From NCBI RefSeq assembly GCF_004349065.1, contig NZ_SMKZ01000038.1:1-63501 (forward strand): a DNA stretch of 63,501 nt, written 5' to 3'. Made by a program: the position numbers and the translations under genes. Positions 1-8,630 of the stretch are shown one piece after another; positions within the stretch are counted from its first letter, which is position 1; the number at the start of each line of letters is the position of its first letter. This DNA is from Jiangella asiatica. GTDB taxonomy: Bacteria; Actinomycetota; Actinomycetes; Jiangellales; Jiangellaceae. The notes beneath the pieces were generated by a model. It was given only the letters and a program-made list of their open reading frames with translations. It was not told the origin of the DNA and did no database searches.

Positions 1-62
1 ACCCCCGCTCCCAGCCCGAACAGCGTACGGCGGGACATCTCGTTGCGTGCGTGGATGTGCAT
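1..62 (-). CDS. Tat-exported protein, N-terminal fragment (runs off window)
   Basis: Only the first 20 or so codons are inside the window; the gene continues past base 1. The start of the protein is rich in basic residues and carries a twin-arginine motif (MSRRTLFGLGAG), so the product is probably exported by Tat. Two adjacent ATG codons (65 and 62) follow a GGAGG. The second has the better spacing of 5 nt and is used here. It begins 48 bp after the stop of the binding-protein gene on the same strand and is probably the next gene of the amino-sugar operon. The family cannot be told from so little sequence. Confidence 0.6.
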   Translation of the reverse strand, partial: MHIHARNEMSRRTLFGLGAG

Positions 63-110
63 CATGACCTCCGTGAACACGAGCGACGGTTGACGGCGAT
101 GCTCACGGGC

Positions 111-1892
111 TCAGCTCTCGATGCTGACGCCCTTGGTGCTGAGGACCGAGGTGAACGGCCAGAGCTTGAGGTTCTTGACGCGCGGCTTGACCAGCAGGTT
201 GTAGCCGCCCCAGAGCACCGGGATCTCCACGAACGACTGGTCGCGCGCGATCGCGGACTCGATCAGCAGCTCGTTCTGCCGGTCCGGGTCCGTCTCGGCG
301 AGCGCCTGCTCGGCGAGGTCGATGGCGCGCTGCGCCTCCGGGTAGCGGTTCCCGTCGAGGATGGTCAGCAGCTGGTCGGCGGTCGCTCCACCGTCCCGTG
401 CGGCGAGGAACTGCTCCGCGACCTCCGGCGGCACCAGGTTGATCCCCTCGATGCCCGCCGTCGGCGCCGCCGGCAGGATCCGCTGCGCCGCCGACTGCAG
501 CACCGGCGGGGACACCGAGGTGTTCAGGGCGTAGAAGCCGACGTAGTCCTCGGGCTGGAGCTCTTCGATCTGCTCGATGAACAGGCCGCGCTCGATGTTG
601 TCGACCATGACCTCGATGCCGAGGTTGTCGCGCCACATCTGGCCGATCGCCTCGACCCAGGGACTGGACTGGTAGTCCATCAGCATGATGGCCGGCAGGC
701 CCGCGCCGCCCGGGAAGCCCGCCTCCTCGAGCAGGCTCAGCGCACGGTCGAGGTCGAGCTCGACGCCCGGGATCTCGTCCGAACCCTCGATGACGTCGGG
801 CACCATCGAGTTGCCGGGAACCGCGGGCGCGCCGATCGCGCCGAGCGCTTCCCGGTCGATCGCGATCGAGAGCGCCTCGCGGATCCGCACGTCGGTCAGG
901 ACCGTGTTGCGGCTGTTCAGGATGATCAGCTGGCGGATCTGGTTGGGCGGCGCCGACATCAGCTCGCCGGCCACGTCGGAGGTGGTGACCGCCTCGAGGT
1001 CGTCCTCGATGCGGCCGGTGATGTCTAGCTCGTCGCTCTGGTAGCTCAGCAGGTCCGCCGTCGTGCCGCCGTCGTTGAACGTGATCTCCCAGCGGTCGAG
1101 GTGGTAGTTGCCGGCGTCCCAGTACTCCTCGTTGCGCAGCAGGACCGCGCCCTGGTTGACCCGGAAGCTGTCCAGCACGTACGCGCCGTTGCTCACCCAG
1201 GTCTCGGCACCGAGCCAGCCGTCGTTGCCCACCGCCTCGACGGTGGCCGGGTGGAGCGGGAGGAACTGGTAATGGGCCAGGTGCAGCAGCAGCGTCGGGT
1301 TCGGCACCTCCAGCTTGACCTCGAAGGTGGCGTCGTCGACGGCGGTCGCGCCGACCGTGGCGAAGTCGGTCGTCGCCCCGCTCATGTACTCCCCGGCGCC
1401 GGCCACGCGCACGTTGCCCTGGTTGTACGACGGAGCGTTCTCGCCGGAGATGCCCGGGGTGAGGATGCGCTTCCAGTTCCACTCGATGTCGGCCGCCGTG
1501 ACCGGGTCGCCGTTGGACCAGGCGGCGTCGGAACGCAGGTGGAACGTGTAGGTGAGCAGGTCGTCGGATACCTCCCACTGCTCGGCGACGCCGGGCAGCA
1601 CGTTGGTCGGGTCCTCCGCGTCGAGGACGACGAGCCCTTCCCACAGCCCGGTCATGATGATCTGGCCGTTGGAGGCGTTGCCGGCGATCGCCGGGTCGAG
1701 GTGGGCGATGGGCAGCATCGACATGCGCAGCGTGCCGCCCGAGCGCGGGCTGTCGCCGTCGTCGTCGGTGCCGCTTCCGCCGTTGCCGCCGCCGTCGTCG
1801 CTGGTGAAGCCGCAACCCGTCGCGGCAGCGCCGACCGCGGCCAGGCCGGCCGCAAGGAACGTGCGGCGCCGTAACTGTGGTGTCTGGTTCAT
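111..1892 (-). CDS. ABC transporter substrate-binding lipoprotein, oligopeptide/oligosaccharide type (SBP family 5)
   Basis: Extracytoplasmic receptor of a Dpp/Opp-type importer, 593 residues, the usual length for family 5. The N-terminus has a twin-arginine motif (QLRRRTFLAAG) and a lipobox ending in Cys (AAATGC), so it is predicted to be Tat-exported and lipid-anchored. After a Gly/Ser/Asp linker comes the family 5 body, with GLWEGLVVLD and the typical SDAAWSNGDPVTAADIEW segment. The ATG at 1892 overlaps the stop of the upstream ATPase gene (ATGA), indicating translational coupling. Downstream of two permeases, a double ATPase, a NagB-like deaminase and two oxidoreductases, its ligand is more likely an amino-sugar oligomer or glycoconjugate than a plain peptide. 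That is inference from context. Confidence 0.9.
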   Translation of the reverse strand: MNQTPQLRRRTFLAAGLAAVGAAATGCGFTSDDGGGNGGSGTDDDGDSPRSGGTLRMSMLPIAHLDPAIAGNASNGQIIMTGLWEGLVVLDAEDPTNVLPGVAEQWEVSDDLLTYTFHLRSDAAWSNGDPVTAADIEWNWKRILTPGISGENAPSYNQGNVRVAGAGEYMSGATTDFATVGATAVDDATFEVKLEVPNPTLLLHLAHYQFLPLHPATVEAVGNDGWLGAETWVSNGAYVLDSFRVNQGAVLLRNEEYWDAGNYHLDRWEITFNDGGTTADLLSYQSDELDITGRIEDDLEAVTTSDVAGELMSAPPNQIRQLIILNSRNTVLTDVRIREALSIAIDREALGAIGAPAVPGNSMVPDVIEGSDEIPGVELDLDRALSLLEEAGFPGGAGLPAIMLMDYQSSPWVEAIGQMWRDNLGIEVMVDNIERGLFIEQIEELQPEDYVGFYALNTSVSPPVLQSAAQRILPAAPTAGIEGINLVPPEVAEQFLAARDGGATADQLLTILDGNRYPEAQRAIDLAEQALAETDPDRQNELLIESAIARDQSFVEIPVLWGGYNLLVKPRVKNLKLWPFTSVLSTKGVSIES

Positions 1893-3598
1893 GGGGTCTC
1901 CTCGGGTACCGGCGTCGCGGCGCGCACCCAGTGCTGCGGGGTGACCTCGACGAGCTCGCCGGATCGGGTGTCGATGGAGGTGGCGGGTTGCCAGGGCGGC
2001 GGATCGCTGCGCACCGGCAGTGCGGCGGCCAGCAACGCCCGGGTGTACGGGTGCTGGGGCTGGGCGAACAGCTGTGAGCTGGGTGCGCTCTCGACGATGT
2101 GTCCCGACGCCATGACGACGACCCGGTCGCACAGCCGCTGGGCGACGGCCAGGTTGTGCGTGATGAACAGCATGGACAGGCCCAGCCGGTGCTTGAGGTC
2201 GTCGAGCAGGTCGAGGATCTGGGCCTGGATGGAGACGTCGAGAGCCGACGTCGGCTCGTCGCAGACCAGGAGCTGCGGCTCGAGCGCGAGGGCGCGGGCG
2301 ATCGCGATGCGTTGCTGCTGCCCGCCGGAGAACTGCCGCGGGTACTGGTCCGCCCGGTGGACCGGGATACCGACCAGCTCGAGCAGCTCGACGGCGCGCG
2401 CCCGGCGCTGTGCGGGGGTCCCGACGTGGTGCACCCGCAGCGGCTCGACGATGTTCGCCGCCACGGTCGCATGGGGCAGCAGCGATCCGTACGGGTTCTG
2501 GAACACCATCTGGACGCGACGCCGCAGAGCGTGCAGCTCGCTCCGGCGCGCCGCGAGGAGATCGTGGCCGTCGAAGGTGACCTCGCCGGAGCTGGGCTCG
2601 ACCAGGCGCATCAGCAGCCGCGCGAGGGTGGACTTGCCGCTGCCGGACTCCCCCACGACGCCCACGGTTTCGTTGGCGCCGACCGTGACGCTGACGTCGT
2701 CGACAGCGTGCACGTCGCCGCCCCGGCCGTGGAAGACCTTCACCAGGTCGCGCGCCTGGAGCAGCTGGTTCCGGTCGCTCGGCGCGGGTGACTGGTCCGG
2801 CTCGACCCGCAGGTCGATGTCCGGCGCGGCGTCGAGCAGCTTGCGCGAGTACGGCTCACGCGCGTCGGCGATGAACCGCTTCATGGTCGCCGTCTCGACC
2901 ATGCGCCCGTCCTTCATGACGACGACGTCGTCGCAGAAGTACCGGGCCACCCCGAGGTCGTGGGTGATCATGATGATCGCGAGGCCGTCGTCACGCAGCT
3001 GCTTGAGGACGTCGAGCACCTGGCGCTGGATGGTGACGTCGACCGCGGTCGTGGGTTCGTCGGCGATCAGCAGCCGCGGTCCCGCCACGATGGACATGGC
3101 GATCATTGCGCGCTGCCGCATCCCGCCGGACAGCTGGAACGGGTACATGCGGATGCGGCGGTCCGGCTCCGGGATGCCGACCCGGTCGAGGGCCTCGACC
3201 GCCCGGCGCACGGCCGTCTTGCGATCGCAGCTGCCGTGCCAGCGCAGGTGCTCGGTGAGCTGCACCTTCAGCGTGCGGGTCGGGTTCAGCGCCGACATGG
3301 CGTTCTGGAAGATCATCCCGATGCCCGGTCCACGTACCTTCCGCAGCTCCGGCTCGGGCAGGCCGATCAGATCGCGGCCGCCGAAGTGGGCCTCGCCGGA
3401 CACGACGGCCGTGGCCGGCAGGAGCCCGAGCAGCGCGCGCATGCTGACGGTCTTGCCCGAGCCCGACTCGCCGACCACCGCCAGCGAGCCGTTCGCGGGC
3501 ACGTCGACGGAGAGGTTCGCCGCCGGCGCCATCGCACCCGAACGGTCACGGAACGCGACCCGCAGGTCGCGGACCGACAGCAACGGCTCGCCGCTCAT
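1889..3598 (-). CDS. Double ATP-binding subunit of the Dpp/Opp-type importer (DppD-DppF fusion)
   Basis: A 569-residue protein with two complete ABC ATPase domains in tandem, replacing the separate DppD and DppF subunits. Domain 1 has Walker A GESGSGKT near residue 41, signature LSGGMRQRA near 155 and Walker B LLIADEP. Domain 2 has GESGSGKST near 317, signature FSGGQQQRI near 420 and LLVCDEP near 442. Both ends overlap neighbours by four bases (ATGA): the start at 3598 with the permease stop and the stop with the binding-protein start. It should sit on the cytoplasmic face and power import through the two permeases. No key residue is missing. Confidence 0.93.
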   Translation of the reverse strand: MSGEPLLSVRDLRVAFRDRSGAMAPAANLSVDVPANGSLAVVGESGSGKTVSMRALLGLLPATAVVSGEAHFGGRDLIGLPEPELRKVRGPGIGMIFQNAMSALNPTRTLKVQLTEHLRWHGSCDRKTAVRRAVEALDRVGIPEPDRRIRMYPFQLSGGMRQRAMIAMSIVAGPRLLIADEPTTAVDVTIQRQVLDVLKQLRDDGLAIIMITHDLGVARYFCDDVVVMKDGRMVETATMKRFIADAREPYSRKLLDAAPDIDLRVEPDQSPAPSDRNQLLQARDLVKVFHGRGGDVHAVDDVSVTVGANETVGVVGESGSGKSTLARLLMRLVEPSSGEVTFDGHDLLAARRSELHALRRRVQMVFQNPYGSLLPHATVAANIVEPLRVHHVGTPAQRRARAVELLELVGIPVHRADQYPRQFSGGQQQRIAIARALALEPQLLVCDEPTSALDVSIQAQILDLLDDLKHRLGLSMLFITHNLAVAQRLCDRVVVMASGHIVESAPSSQLFAQPQHPYTRALLAAALPVRSDPPPWQPATSIDTRSGELVEVTPQHWVRAATPVPEETP

Positions 3599-4467
3599 GC
3601 GCGGTCCTCCTCGCCGGTGTCGAAGGCGTCCCGGAGGCCGTCGCCGATCCAGGTGAAGGCGAGCATGGTCAGGCCGAACAGCGTCAGCGGCGCCACGATG
3701 AGCTGGGGGTTGCCCAGGACGTAGGTGTAGCCGTCGATGATCATGCCGCCCCACGACGGCGTGGGCGGGGCCACGCCCAAGCCCAGGATCGCCAGGCCGG
3801 ACTCGGCGATGATCGCCAGCGGGATGCCGAAGCTGGTCGTCACCAGCAGCGGCCCGACGGCGTTCGGAAGGATGTGGCGGACGGCGATCGAGAAGCCGCT
3901 GGTGCCGATGGACCTCAGCGCCTCGACGAACTCGAACGTCTTGATCTTCAGCACCTGCGCGCGGATCAGCCGGGCCTGGTTGACCCACGACGCGATCCCG
4001 ATGGCGACGATGATCGACAGCGGTGAACGGCCCATGATCACCACGAGCAGGACCGCGAACAGGTAGTTCGGGAACGCGTACATGATGTCGGTGAAACCCA
4101 TCAGCCACTGCTCGACCCGGCCGCCCTGGTAGGCCGCCCACATGCCGATGACCAGGGCGACCGCCAGCGCGACCAGCTCGGCCGCGAAACCGATGAGCAG
4201 TGCCGTGCGCAGGCTGTAGATGAGCCGGGAGAACACGTCGCGGCCCAGCTCGTCGGTGCCCAGCAGGTGGCCGTCGGACAGCGGTGGCAGGAACCGGCCG
4301 GTGAGGTCCTGCTCGGCGTACGAGTACGGCGCCAGCAGCGGCGCGGCCAGCGCGACCGCCACCAGCAGGCCGACGAACACAAGGCTGCCCAGCGCGAGCC
4401 GGTTCCGCTTGAACCGCGCCCAGCCGCGGCCGAGCTCACCCTGCGGTATGTGCTGGAGTTCGCTCAT
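3595..4467 (-). CDS. ABC importer permease, DppC type
   Basis: Inner-membrane permease of 290 residues, normal for DppC/OppC. A cytoplasmic N-terminus (GWARFKRNRLALGSLVF) leads into the first membrane helix. The LLGTDELGRDVFSRLIYSLR block that marks the DppC family follows, and then the EAA-type coupling loop (VEALRSIGTSGFSIAVRHIL). The ATG at 4467 was chosen over upstream in-frame starts because it overlaps the stop of the DppB-like gene (ATGA) and begins exactly where family similarity begins. It partners the adjacent DppB-type permease. Confidence 0.92.
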   Translation of the reverse strand: MSELQHIPQGELGRGWARFKRNRLALGSLVFVGLLVAVALAAPLLAPYSYAEQDLTGRFLPPLSDGHLLGTDELGRDVFSRLIYSLRTALLIGFAAELVALAVALVIGMWAAYQGGRVEQWLMGFTDIMYAFPNYLFAVLLVVIMGRSPLSIIVAIGIASWVNQARLIRAQVLKIKTFEFVEALRSIGTSGFSIAVRHILPNAVGPLLVTTSFGIPLAIIAESGLAILGLGVAPPTPSWGGMIIDGYTYVLGNPQLIVAPLTLFGLTMLAFTWIGDGLRDAFDTGEEDRA

Positions 4468-5537
4468 GGCCGCGCCACCTCCACGTCGCCCGGTGCCGCG
4501 GGTGATCGGTCCGGCGCGTCGTGGCCGGGGGTGCCGCGCCCGCGGCTCGTCGTCGCCAGCAGTCGGCGCGGCGGCTTGGGCCGGCGCCAGCCGCTGGAGC
4601 GCTGATGACGGATGCGGGGGTCGAGCAGGCCGTACACCATGTCGACGATGAGGTTCATCAGCAGGAAGATGAGCGCGAAGAACAGCGTCGTGCCCATCAA
4701 CAGCGGCATGTCCCGGGTCCGCGCGGCCGTGGTGAACAGCCGACCCAGCCCCGGTATCCCGAGCAGCGCCTCGATGAACACGGTGCCGGTGGCGAGGTTC
4801 GCGAACAGCGGGCCTGCGACGGTCACCAGCGGGATCAGCGAGTTGCGCAGGACGTGCCGGACGAGCACCACGCGCCGCCGCCCGCCCTTGGCCTGCGCGG
4901 CGACCACGTAGTCCTCGCGCAGCTCCTCCAGCATCGACGTCCGCACGTACCGGGCCAGCATCGCCGTGGGCTGGACCGCCAGCGCGACCACCGGGATGAC
5001 GAGGTACTCCGGCCCGGCCCAGCCGCGCACGGGCAGCATGCCCAGCCATACGGCGAACACGAGGACCAGCAGCAGCGCGAACAGGTAGCCGGGCAGCGCC
5101 TGCAGCGTGGTCAGCGTGAAGACCGACCCGTAGTCGGCGAGCTTGCCCTTCTTCACCGCCGCCATGACCCCGACCGGCACCGCGATGAGAAGCGTCAGCA
5201 GCATCGCCGGGACCGCGAGCGACAGCGAGACGGGGAACGCCTCGATGATCAGCTCCTCGACCGTCGACTGCGGGTAGCGGTAGGACGGGCCCATGTCGAA
5301 GGTGACCAGGCCCCGCATGAAGGTCAGGTACTGCTCCCAGGCCGGGACCTGCTCGCCGTAGCGCTCGGTCAGCGCCGGGTCGGTGGCCGACGCGTCGCCG
5401 CCGAGCTCGCTCGTGCCGGCCTCCGCCAGCTCCGAGAACGACCCGGGTACCAGCTGGAGCAGGCCGAACGTGATGATCGACACCGCCACTAGCGACAGGA
5501 TCAGCCGGACCAGCCGGCGCGCGAGATAGGCCAGCAT
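4464..5537 (-). CDS. ABC importer permease, DppB type
   Basis: Inner-membrane permease of 357 residues. It starts with the typical YLARRLVRLILSLVAVSIIT first helix, has a long periplasmic loop, and ends with the IGFIEALLG-like segment (GTVFIEALLGIPGLGRL) and DPRIRH tail of DppB/OppB proteins. The C-terminus carries an extra Arg/Pro-rich tail of about 40 residues. The ATG at 5537 lies one base after the stop of the NagB-like gene, so importer and deaminase are almost certainly co-transcribed. Confidence 0.92.
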   Translation of the reverse strand: MLAYLARRLVRLILSLVAVSIITFGLLQLVPGSFSELAEAGTSELGGDASATDPALTERYGEQVPAWEQYLTFMRGLVTFDMGPSYRYPQSTVEELIIEAFPVSLSLAVPAMLLTLLIAVPVGVMAAVKKGKLADYGSVFTLTTLQALPGYLFALLLVLVFAVWLGMLPVRGWAGPEYLVIPVVALAVQPTAMLARYVRTSMLEELREDYVVAAQAKGGRRRVVLVRHVLRNSLIPLVTVAGPLFANLATGTVFIEALLGIPGLGRLFTTAARTRDMPLLMGTTLFFALIFLLMNLIVDMVYGLLDPRIRHQRSSGWRRPKPPRRLLATTSRGRGTPGHDAPDRSPAAPGDVEVARP

Positions 5538-5538
5538 G

Positions 5539-6348
5539 TCACTCGACCTTCACGGGGTCGACGGACATGAACTCGTCCGGAGTCGCGTCCGGGTCGAGGA
5601 ACAGCCACCCGTTCGGATGGCCGCGCAGGGCGCTGGCCGGACAGTCGGTGCCGATCGCGCCGAACAGCGAGCGCCGCACCGCGTCCCTCTTGCGCGTGCC
5701 GGACACGCTCCCGACGACTGTCGCCGCGGCGAGCAGGGCGGGCACGGTCACCGTGACCGCGTGGGTCGGCACCTCGTCGACGGTGGCGAAGCACCCGTCG
5801 TTGACCTGCTGCACGCGTGACGCGTGGTCCAGCTCGACCACCTTGACGGCCAGCGGGTCCTCGAAGTCGGCGGTGCCGGGGTCGTTGAAGGCGATGTGGC
5901 CGTTCTCGCCGATGCCGAGGCAGACAACGTCGATCGGCGCCTGCGCGAGCAGTGCGGCGTAGCGGTCCGCCTCGGCCTGGCCCGACCCGGCCGGGCGCAT
6001 CTTGTGCACGCGGCCGGGCCGCACCGCGCCGTAGATGTGGTCGTCCAGGTAGGTGCCGAACGCCTGCGGGTGCTCGTCGCCGAGCCCGACGTACTCGTCC
6101 ATCTGGAACGCGGTCACGGCGGACCAGTCGATGTCCGGCTCGGCCCGCAGCGCGTGCAGCACCGCGTCCTGGGACGGCGCCGCGGCGAAGACCACCCGGG
6201 CCTCCCCCGCGCGCGCCAGCCGCCGGCGCAGCGCCGCGGCGACGACCGACGCGGCCGCGCGGCCGGCCTCGTCGGCGCTCGCGTGCACGGCGACGCGGAG
6301 CAGGTCGACGGTCGCGGTTCGCGACGTGGGAGCGGGATGCGTGGTCAG
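5539..6348 (-). CDS. Glucosamine-6-phosphate deaminase-like protein (NagB/6-phosphogluconolactonase fold), probable CTG start
   Basis: Predicted to convert glucosamine-6-phosphate (or a related amino-sugar phosphate) to a ketose phosphate and ammonia; cytoplasmic, 269 residues. Seen: the FQMDEYVGL block containing the aspartate that acts as general base in NagB, and GIGENGHIAFNDP, which keeps the catalytic His. Against E. coli NagB, Asp141 is Asn and Glu148 is Asp, as in a divergent branch of the family, so the exact substrate is uncertain. No ATG, GTG or TTG precedes the first beta strand. A CTG at 6348 overlaps the upstream stop (CTGA) and follows GAGGAG with six bases between, so CTG is the most economical start. 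The first in-frame GTG, 20 codons on, would remove part of strand 1. Confidence 0.85.
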   Translation of the reverse strand: MTTHPAPTSRTATVDLLRVAVHASADEAGRAAASVVAAALRRRLARAGEARVVFAAAPSQDAVLHALRAEPDIDWSAVTAFQMDEYVGLGDEHPQAFGTYLDDHIYGAVRPGRVHKMRPAGSGQAEADRYAALLAQAPIDVVCLGIGENGHIAFNDPGTADFEDPLAVKVVELDHASRVQQVNDGCFATVDEVPTHAVTVTVPALLAAATVVGSVSGTRKRDAVRRSLFGAIGTDCPASALRGHPNGWLFLDPDATPDEFMSVDPVKVE

Positions 6349-7403
6349 GGGGTCCTCCTCGAGGTCGGCCGGTCGAGCGGTGCTCCACCGCTGCCGGGCA
6401 GGTAGCCCGCGATGTCCCAGGTGACCGGTCGCCCGGCCCGGGCGCTCTCCTGCGCGGCCAACGCCACGCTGGTCGCGGCCAGGGCGTCCGACGCCGTCAC
6501 GGACGGTTCGCGGCCGGCCCGGAGCGCGTCGACGAAGTCCGCGGCGGCTCTGCGCCGCGGCGGGAGTGGCACGTCGCGGGGCGACCGCTCGTGCGTGGCG
6601 ACGACCAGCTCGTCGTCCTTCCAGAGCACGTCGGCCGTGCCGCCCGTGCCGACCAGCCGCATCCGGTAGTCGCCGTGGTAGGGCGCGGCCTCCGGGCTGA
6701 GCCAGTGGGCGTCCAGCGCGGCGATCGGGCCGCCGTCGGTCTCGACGACGGCCAGGCCGTGGTCCTCGAACCCAGGACGGTCGGTGTTGCCGCGGTTGCC
6801 GGCGTGGCCGCGGACCTGGCCGCTGCTCACGCCGGTGAGGTGCAGCAGCAGGTCGATGTCGTGCACCGTGAGGTCGTTGAGGATCCCGCCGTACGACGCC
6901 GCGTCGAACATCCAGTCCGGCCTGCGGTGCCGGGTCAGCTTGTGCGGCCCGGTCGCCGTGACCATCGTGATCTCGCCGAGCTCGGCCTGGGCGAGTACCT
7001 CCGACAGCGCGAGGGTCGACGCGTAGAACCGCTTCTCGAAGGCGATCGAGAGCAGCCGGTCGCCGCCCCTCCAGGCGGCGTGGATGGCATCGAGGTCGGC
7101 ACGTGTGGTGCACAAGGGCTTGTCCGCCAGCACGTGGTGCCCGGAGCGGAGCGCGTCGGCCACGATGGCGCCGCGCGCGCTGTAGACGTCGCCAACCGCG
7201 ATCACGTCCGCGGTGCCCGAGTCCAGGAGCTGTGCGTGGTCGTCGTACCCGCGCACGCCGTAACGGGCGGTGTATGACCCGCGCAGCTCGCGGTCGCCTT
7301 CGGCGATGCCGACCAGCTCGACGTCGTCGTGGTGCCCTGCCTCGGCGATGATCGTGTCGATGTGCGGGTGCCGCACGCCGGCGACGGCAAGCCGGATCGT
7401 CAT
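6345..7403 (-). CDS. Gfo/Idh/MocA family NAD(P)-dependent oxidoreductase (first of three)
   Basis: Cytoplasmic sugar-type dehydrogenase of 352 residues. The Rossmann N-terminus is unusual: the nucleotide loop reads VAGVRHPHIDT rather than GxGxxG, a variant known in this family. The ADKPLCTT block (EKP-like motif, with the catalytic-type Lys) lies near residue 93, and the C-terminal half is the mixed alpha/beta substrate domain (LNDLTVHDIDLLLHLTG). It overlaps the oxidoreductase gene upstream by ATGA and the NagB-like gene downstream. Together with the second and third paralogues it may oxidise or epimerise the imported sugar, or open it by a redox mechanism as in some NAD-dependent glycosidase-like systems. 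The substrate cannot be read from sequence. Confidence 0.88.
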   Translation of the reverse strand: MTIRLAVAGVRHPHIDTIIAEAGHHDDVELVGIAEGDRELRGSYTARYGVRGYDDHAQLLDSGTADVIAVGDVYSARGAIVADALRSGHHVLADKPLCTTRADLDAIHAAWRGGDRLLSIAFEKRFYASTLALSEVLAQAELGEITMVTATGPHKLTRHRRPDWMFDAASYGGILNDLTVHDIDLLLHLTGVSSGQVRGHAGNRGNTDRPGFEDHGLAVVETDGGPIAALDAHWLSPEAAPYHGDYRMRLVGTGGTADVLWKDDELVVATHERSPRDVPLPPRRRAAADFVDALRAGREPSVTASDALAATSVALAAQESARAGRPVTWDIAGYLPGSGGAPLDRPTSRRTP

Positions 7404-8467
7404 GCGTCGCCTCCGTCCGGGGGCACGGCGCGGCCGGTCTCGGCCGAGCGGTAGACGGCCTCGATGAGCGCCAGGGTCGGTACGGAGTCCGCGGCCGTGA
7501 CCGCGGGCCGCCGGCCCGAGCGGATCGCGTCGACGAGGTCCTGCCACTGCCGGCGGTGCGCGTCGGCGCCGATGGCGGCGGGGTCCGCGGCACCGCTGCC
7601 GCCGTCGCCGGGCCCGCCCACCAGGCCGGGCCGAGGCGGCAGGTCGGGCGGAGGCGGCAGGTCGGGCGGCGCCGACCACTCGACGATGCGCGTGTCCCCG
7701 ACCCGGACGGTGCCCCGCTCGAAGAACAGCCTGAGCTCGGCCGGCTCGCCGGGCGGCGTCGCCGTCGTCGTCACGATCGACCCCAGCGCGCCGCTGGCGA
7801 ACCGCACGGTCGACACCGTCGTGTCCTCGACCTCGACCTGGTGGGCCAGCGCGGCCGCTTGAGCGGTGACGCTCACCGCGGGGCCGAGGAACCAGGCGAG
7901 GAGGTCGACCGCGTGCCACCCCTGATTGGGTAGCGAGCCGCCCAGCCGGTCGGCGGCCCGCCACGGCGCGGACTCGTAGTAGGCCTGGTCGCGGAACCAG
8001 TGCAGGCGCACCTCGCCGAGCAGCGGCGCGCCGAAGCCTCCCCCGTGGACGGCTTCGGCCAGGTACGCCAGTTGCGGGTGCAGGCGGCTCTGCGAGACGA
8101 CCGCGAGGCGCCGGTCGCGAGCCTCCGCGAGCGTGATCAGCTCCTGGAGCTCGGCGACGGTGCTAGCCGGCGGCTTCTCGACGAGAACGTGTGCACCGTG
8201 TTCGAGTGCCGTGCGCACCTGGTCGCCGTGGAGGCTGGACGGCGTGCAGATCGCCACGACGTCCGGCGCGCACCGCGTGTGCAGCTCGTCCTGCGTGGTG
8301 AACCAGCCCACGCCGGGGGCCGGCGCGGCCGGCCCTTCGTCGTCGACCGGACCGTGCCGGCTCACGATCCCGGTGAGCACGGCACCGTCGACGGCGGCGA
8401 GCGCTCGGACGTGGGTGCGTCCGATGAGCCCGTAGCCGACGACGCCTACCGTGAGAGCTGATTGCAT
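7400..8467 (-). CDS. Gfo/Idh/MocA family NAD(P)-dependent oxidoreductase (second of three), first gene of the operon
   Basis: A 355-residue Rossmann oxidoreductase with a canonical VGVVGYGLIGRTH nucleotide loop at the N-terminus and a VEKPPASTV motif bearing the EKP lysine. The substrate domain has SLPNQGWHAVDLLAWFLG. A Pro-rich low-complexity insert (PPPPDLPPRPG) lies about residue 265. The frame is open upstream, but the ATG at 8467 is preferred. AGGG sits nine bases before it, the Rossmann fold starts there, and a promoter and LacI-type operator lie in the upstream extension. As the first gene of the operon it is directly downstream of that operator. Confidence 0.88.
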   Translation of the reverse strand: MQSALTVGVVGYGLIGRTHVRALAAVDGAVLTGIVSRHGPVDDEGPAAPAPGVGWFTTQDELHTRCAPDVVAICTPSSLHGDQVRTALEHGAHVLVEKPPASTVAELQELITLAEARDRRLAVVSQSRLHPQLAYLAEAVHGGGFGAPLLGEVRLHWFRDQAYYESAPWRAADRLGGSLPNQGWHAVDLLAWFLGPAVSVTAQAAALAHQVEVEDTTVSTVRFASGALGSIVTTTATPPGEPAELRLFFERGTVRVGDTRIVEWSAPPDLPPPPDLPPRPGLVGGPGDGGSGAADPAAIGADAHRRQWQDLVDAIRSGRRPAVTAADSVPTLALIEAVYRSAETGRAVPPDGGDA

Positions 8468-8513
8468 CCTGGCCATCCCTGAGATGCGAGGAACCCGAGG
8501 CGCCACACCGCTC

Positions 8514-8529
8514 GTGCGAGCGCTTGCAT
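8514..8529. promoter_or_regulatory. LacI-type operator in front of the minus-strand amino-sugar operon
   Basis: The core at 8515-8528 reads TGCGAGCGCTTGCA, one change away from a perfect palindrome with the central CG typical of LacI-family sites. It differs from the perfect 16-bp site at 9647-9662 only at two positions. It lies immediately downstream of the predicted -10 of the divergent operon and would cover the transcription start. The adjacent LacI-family gene (8631) is the obvious binder. Confidence 0.75.
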
Positions 8530-8558
8530 AGACTTGCACCGGGCGCAGAACGTGTCAA
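8530..8558 (-). promoter_or_regulatory. Predicted sigma70-type promoter of the minus-strand amino-sugar operon
   Basis: Read on the minus strand: a perfect -35 TTGACA at 8558-8553, a 17-bp spacer, and a weak -10 AAGTCT at 8535-8530. The operator follows directly, so a bound repressor would block initiation. The gene start is about 60 bases farther on. Confidence 0.6.
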
Positions 8559-8630
8559 CGCCTCGCGCGGCATGACCGGCCTCGCGCACGGTCAGCACGT
8601 ACTCTTGGCGAGGGACAGAGAGGACCCGAT

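Noticed and set aside
103-2472. A 789-codon open frame across the binding-protein and ATPase genes (minus strand)
   Set aside because: Arg/Pro-rich frame-shifted shadow typical of GC-rich DNA; the true genes in the other frame have clear family motifs.
8468-8539. A longer version of the second oxidoreductase starting at 8539
   Set aside because: The extension contains the predicted -10, transcription start and LacI-type operator, and lies outside the Rossmann fold.
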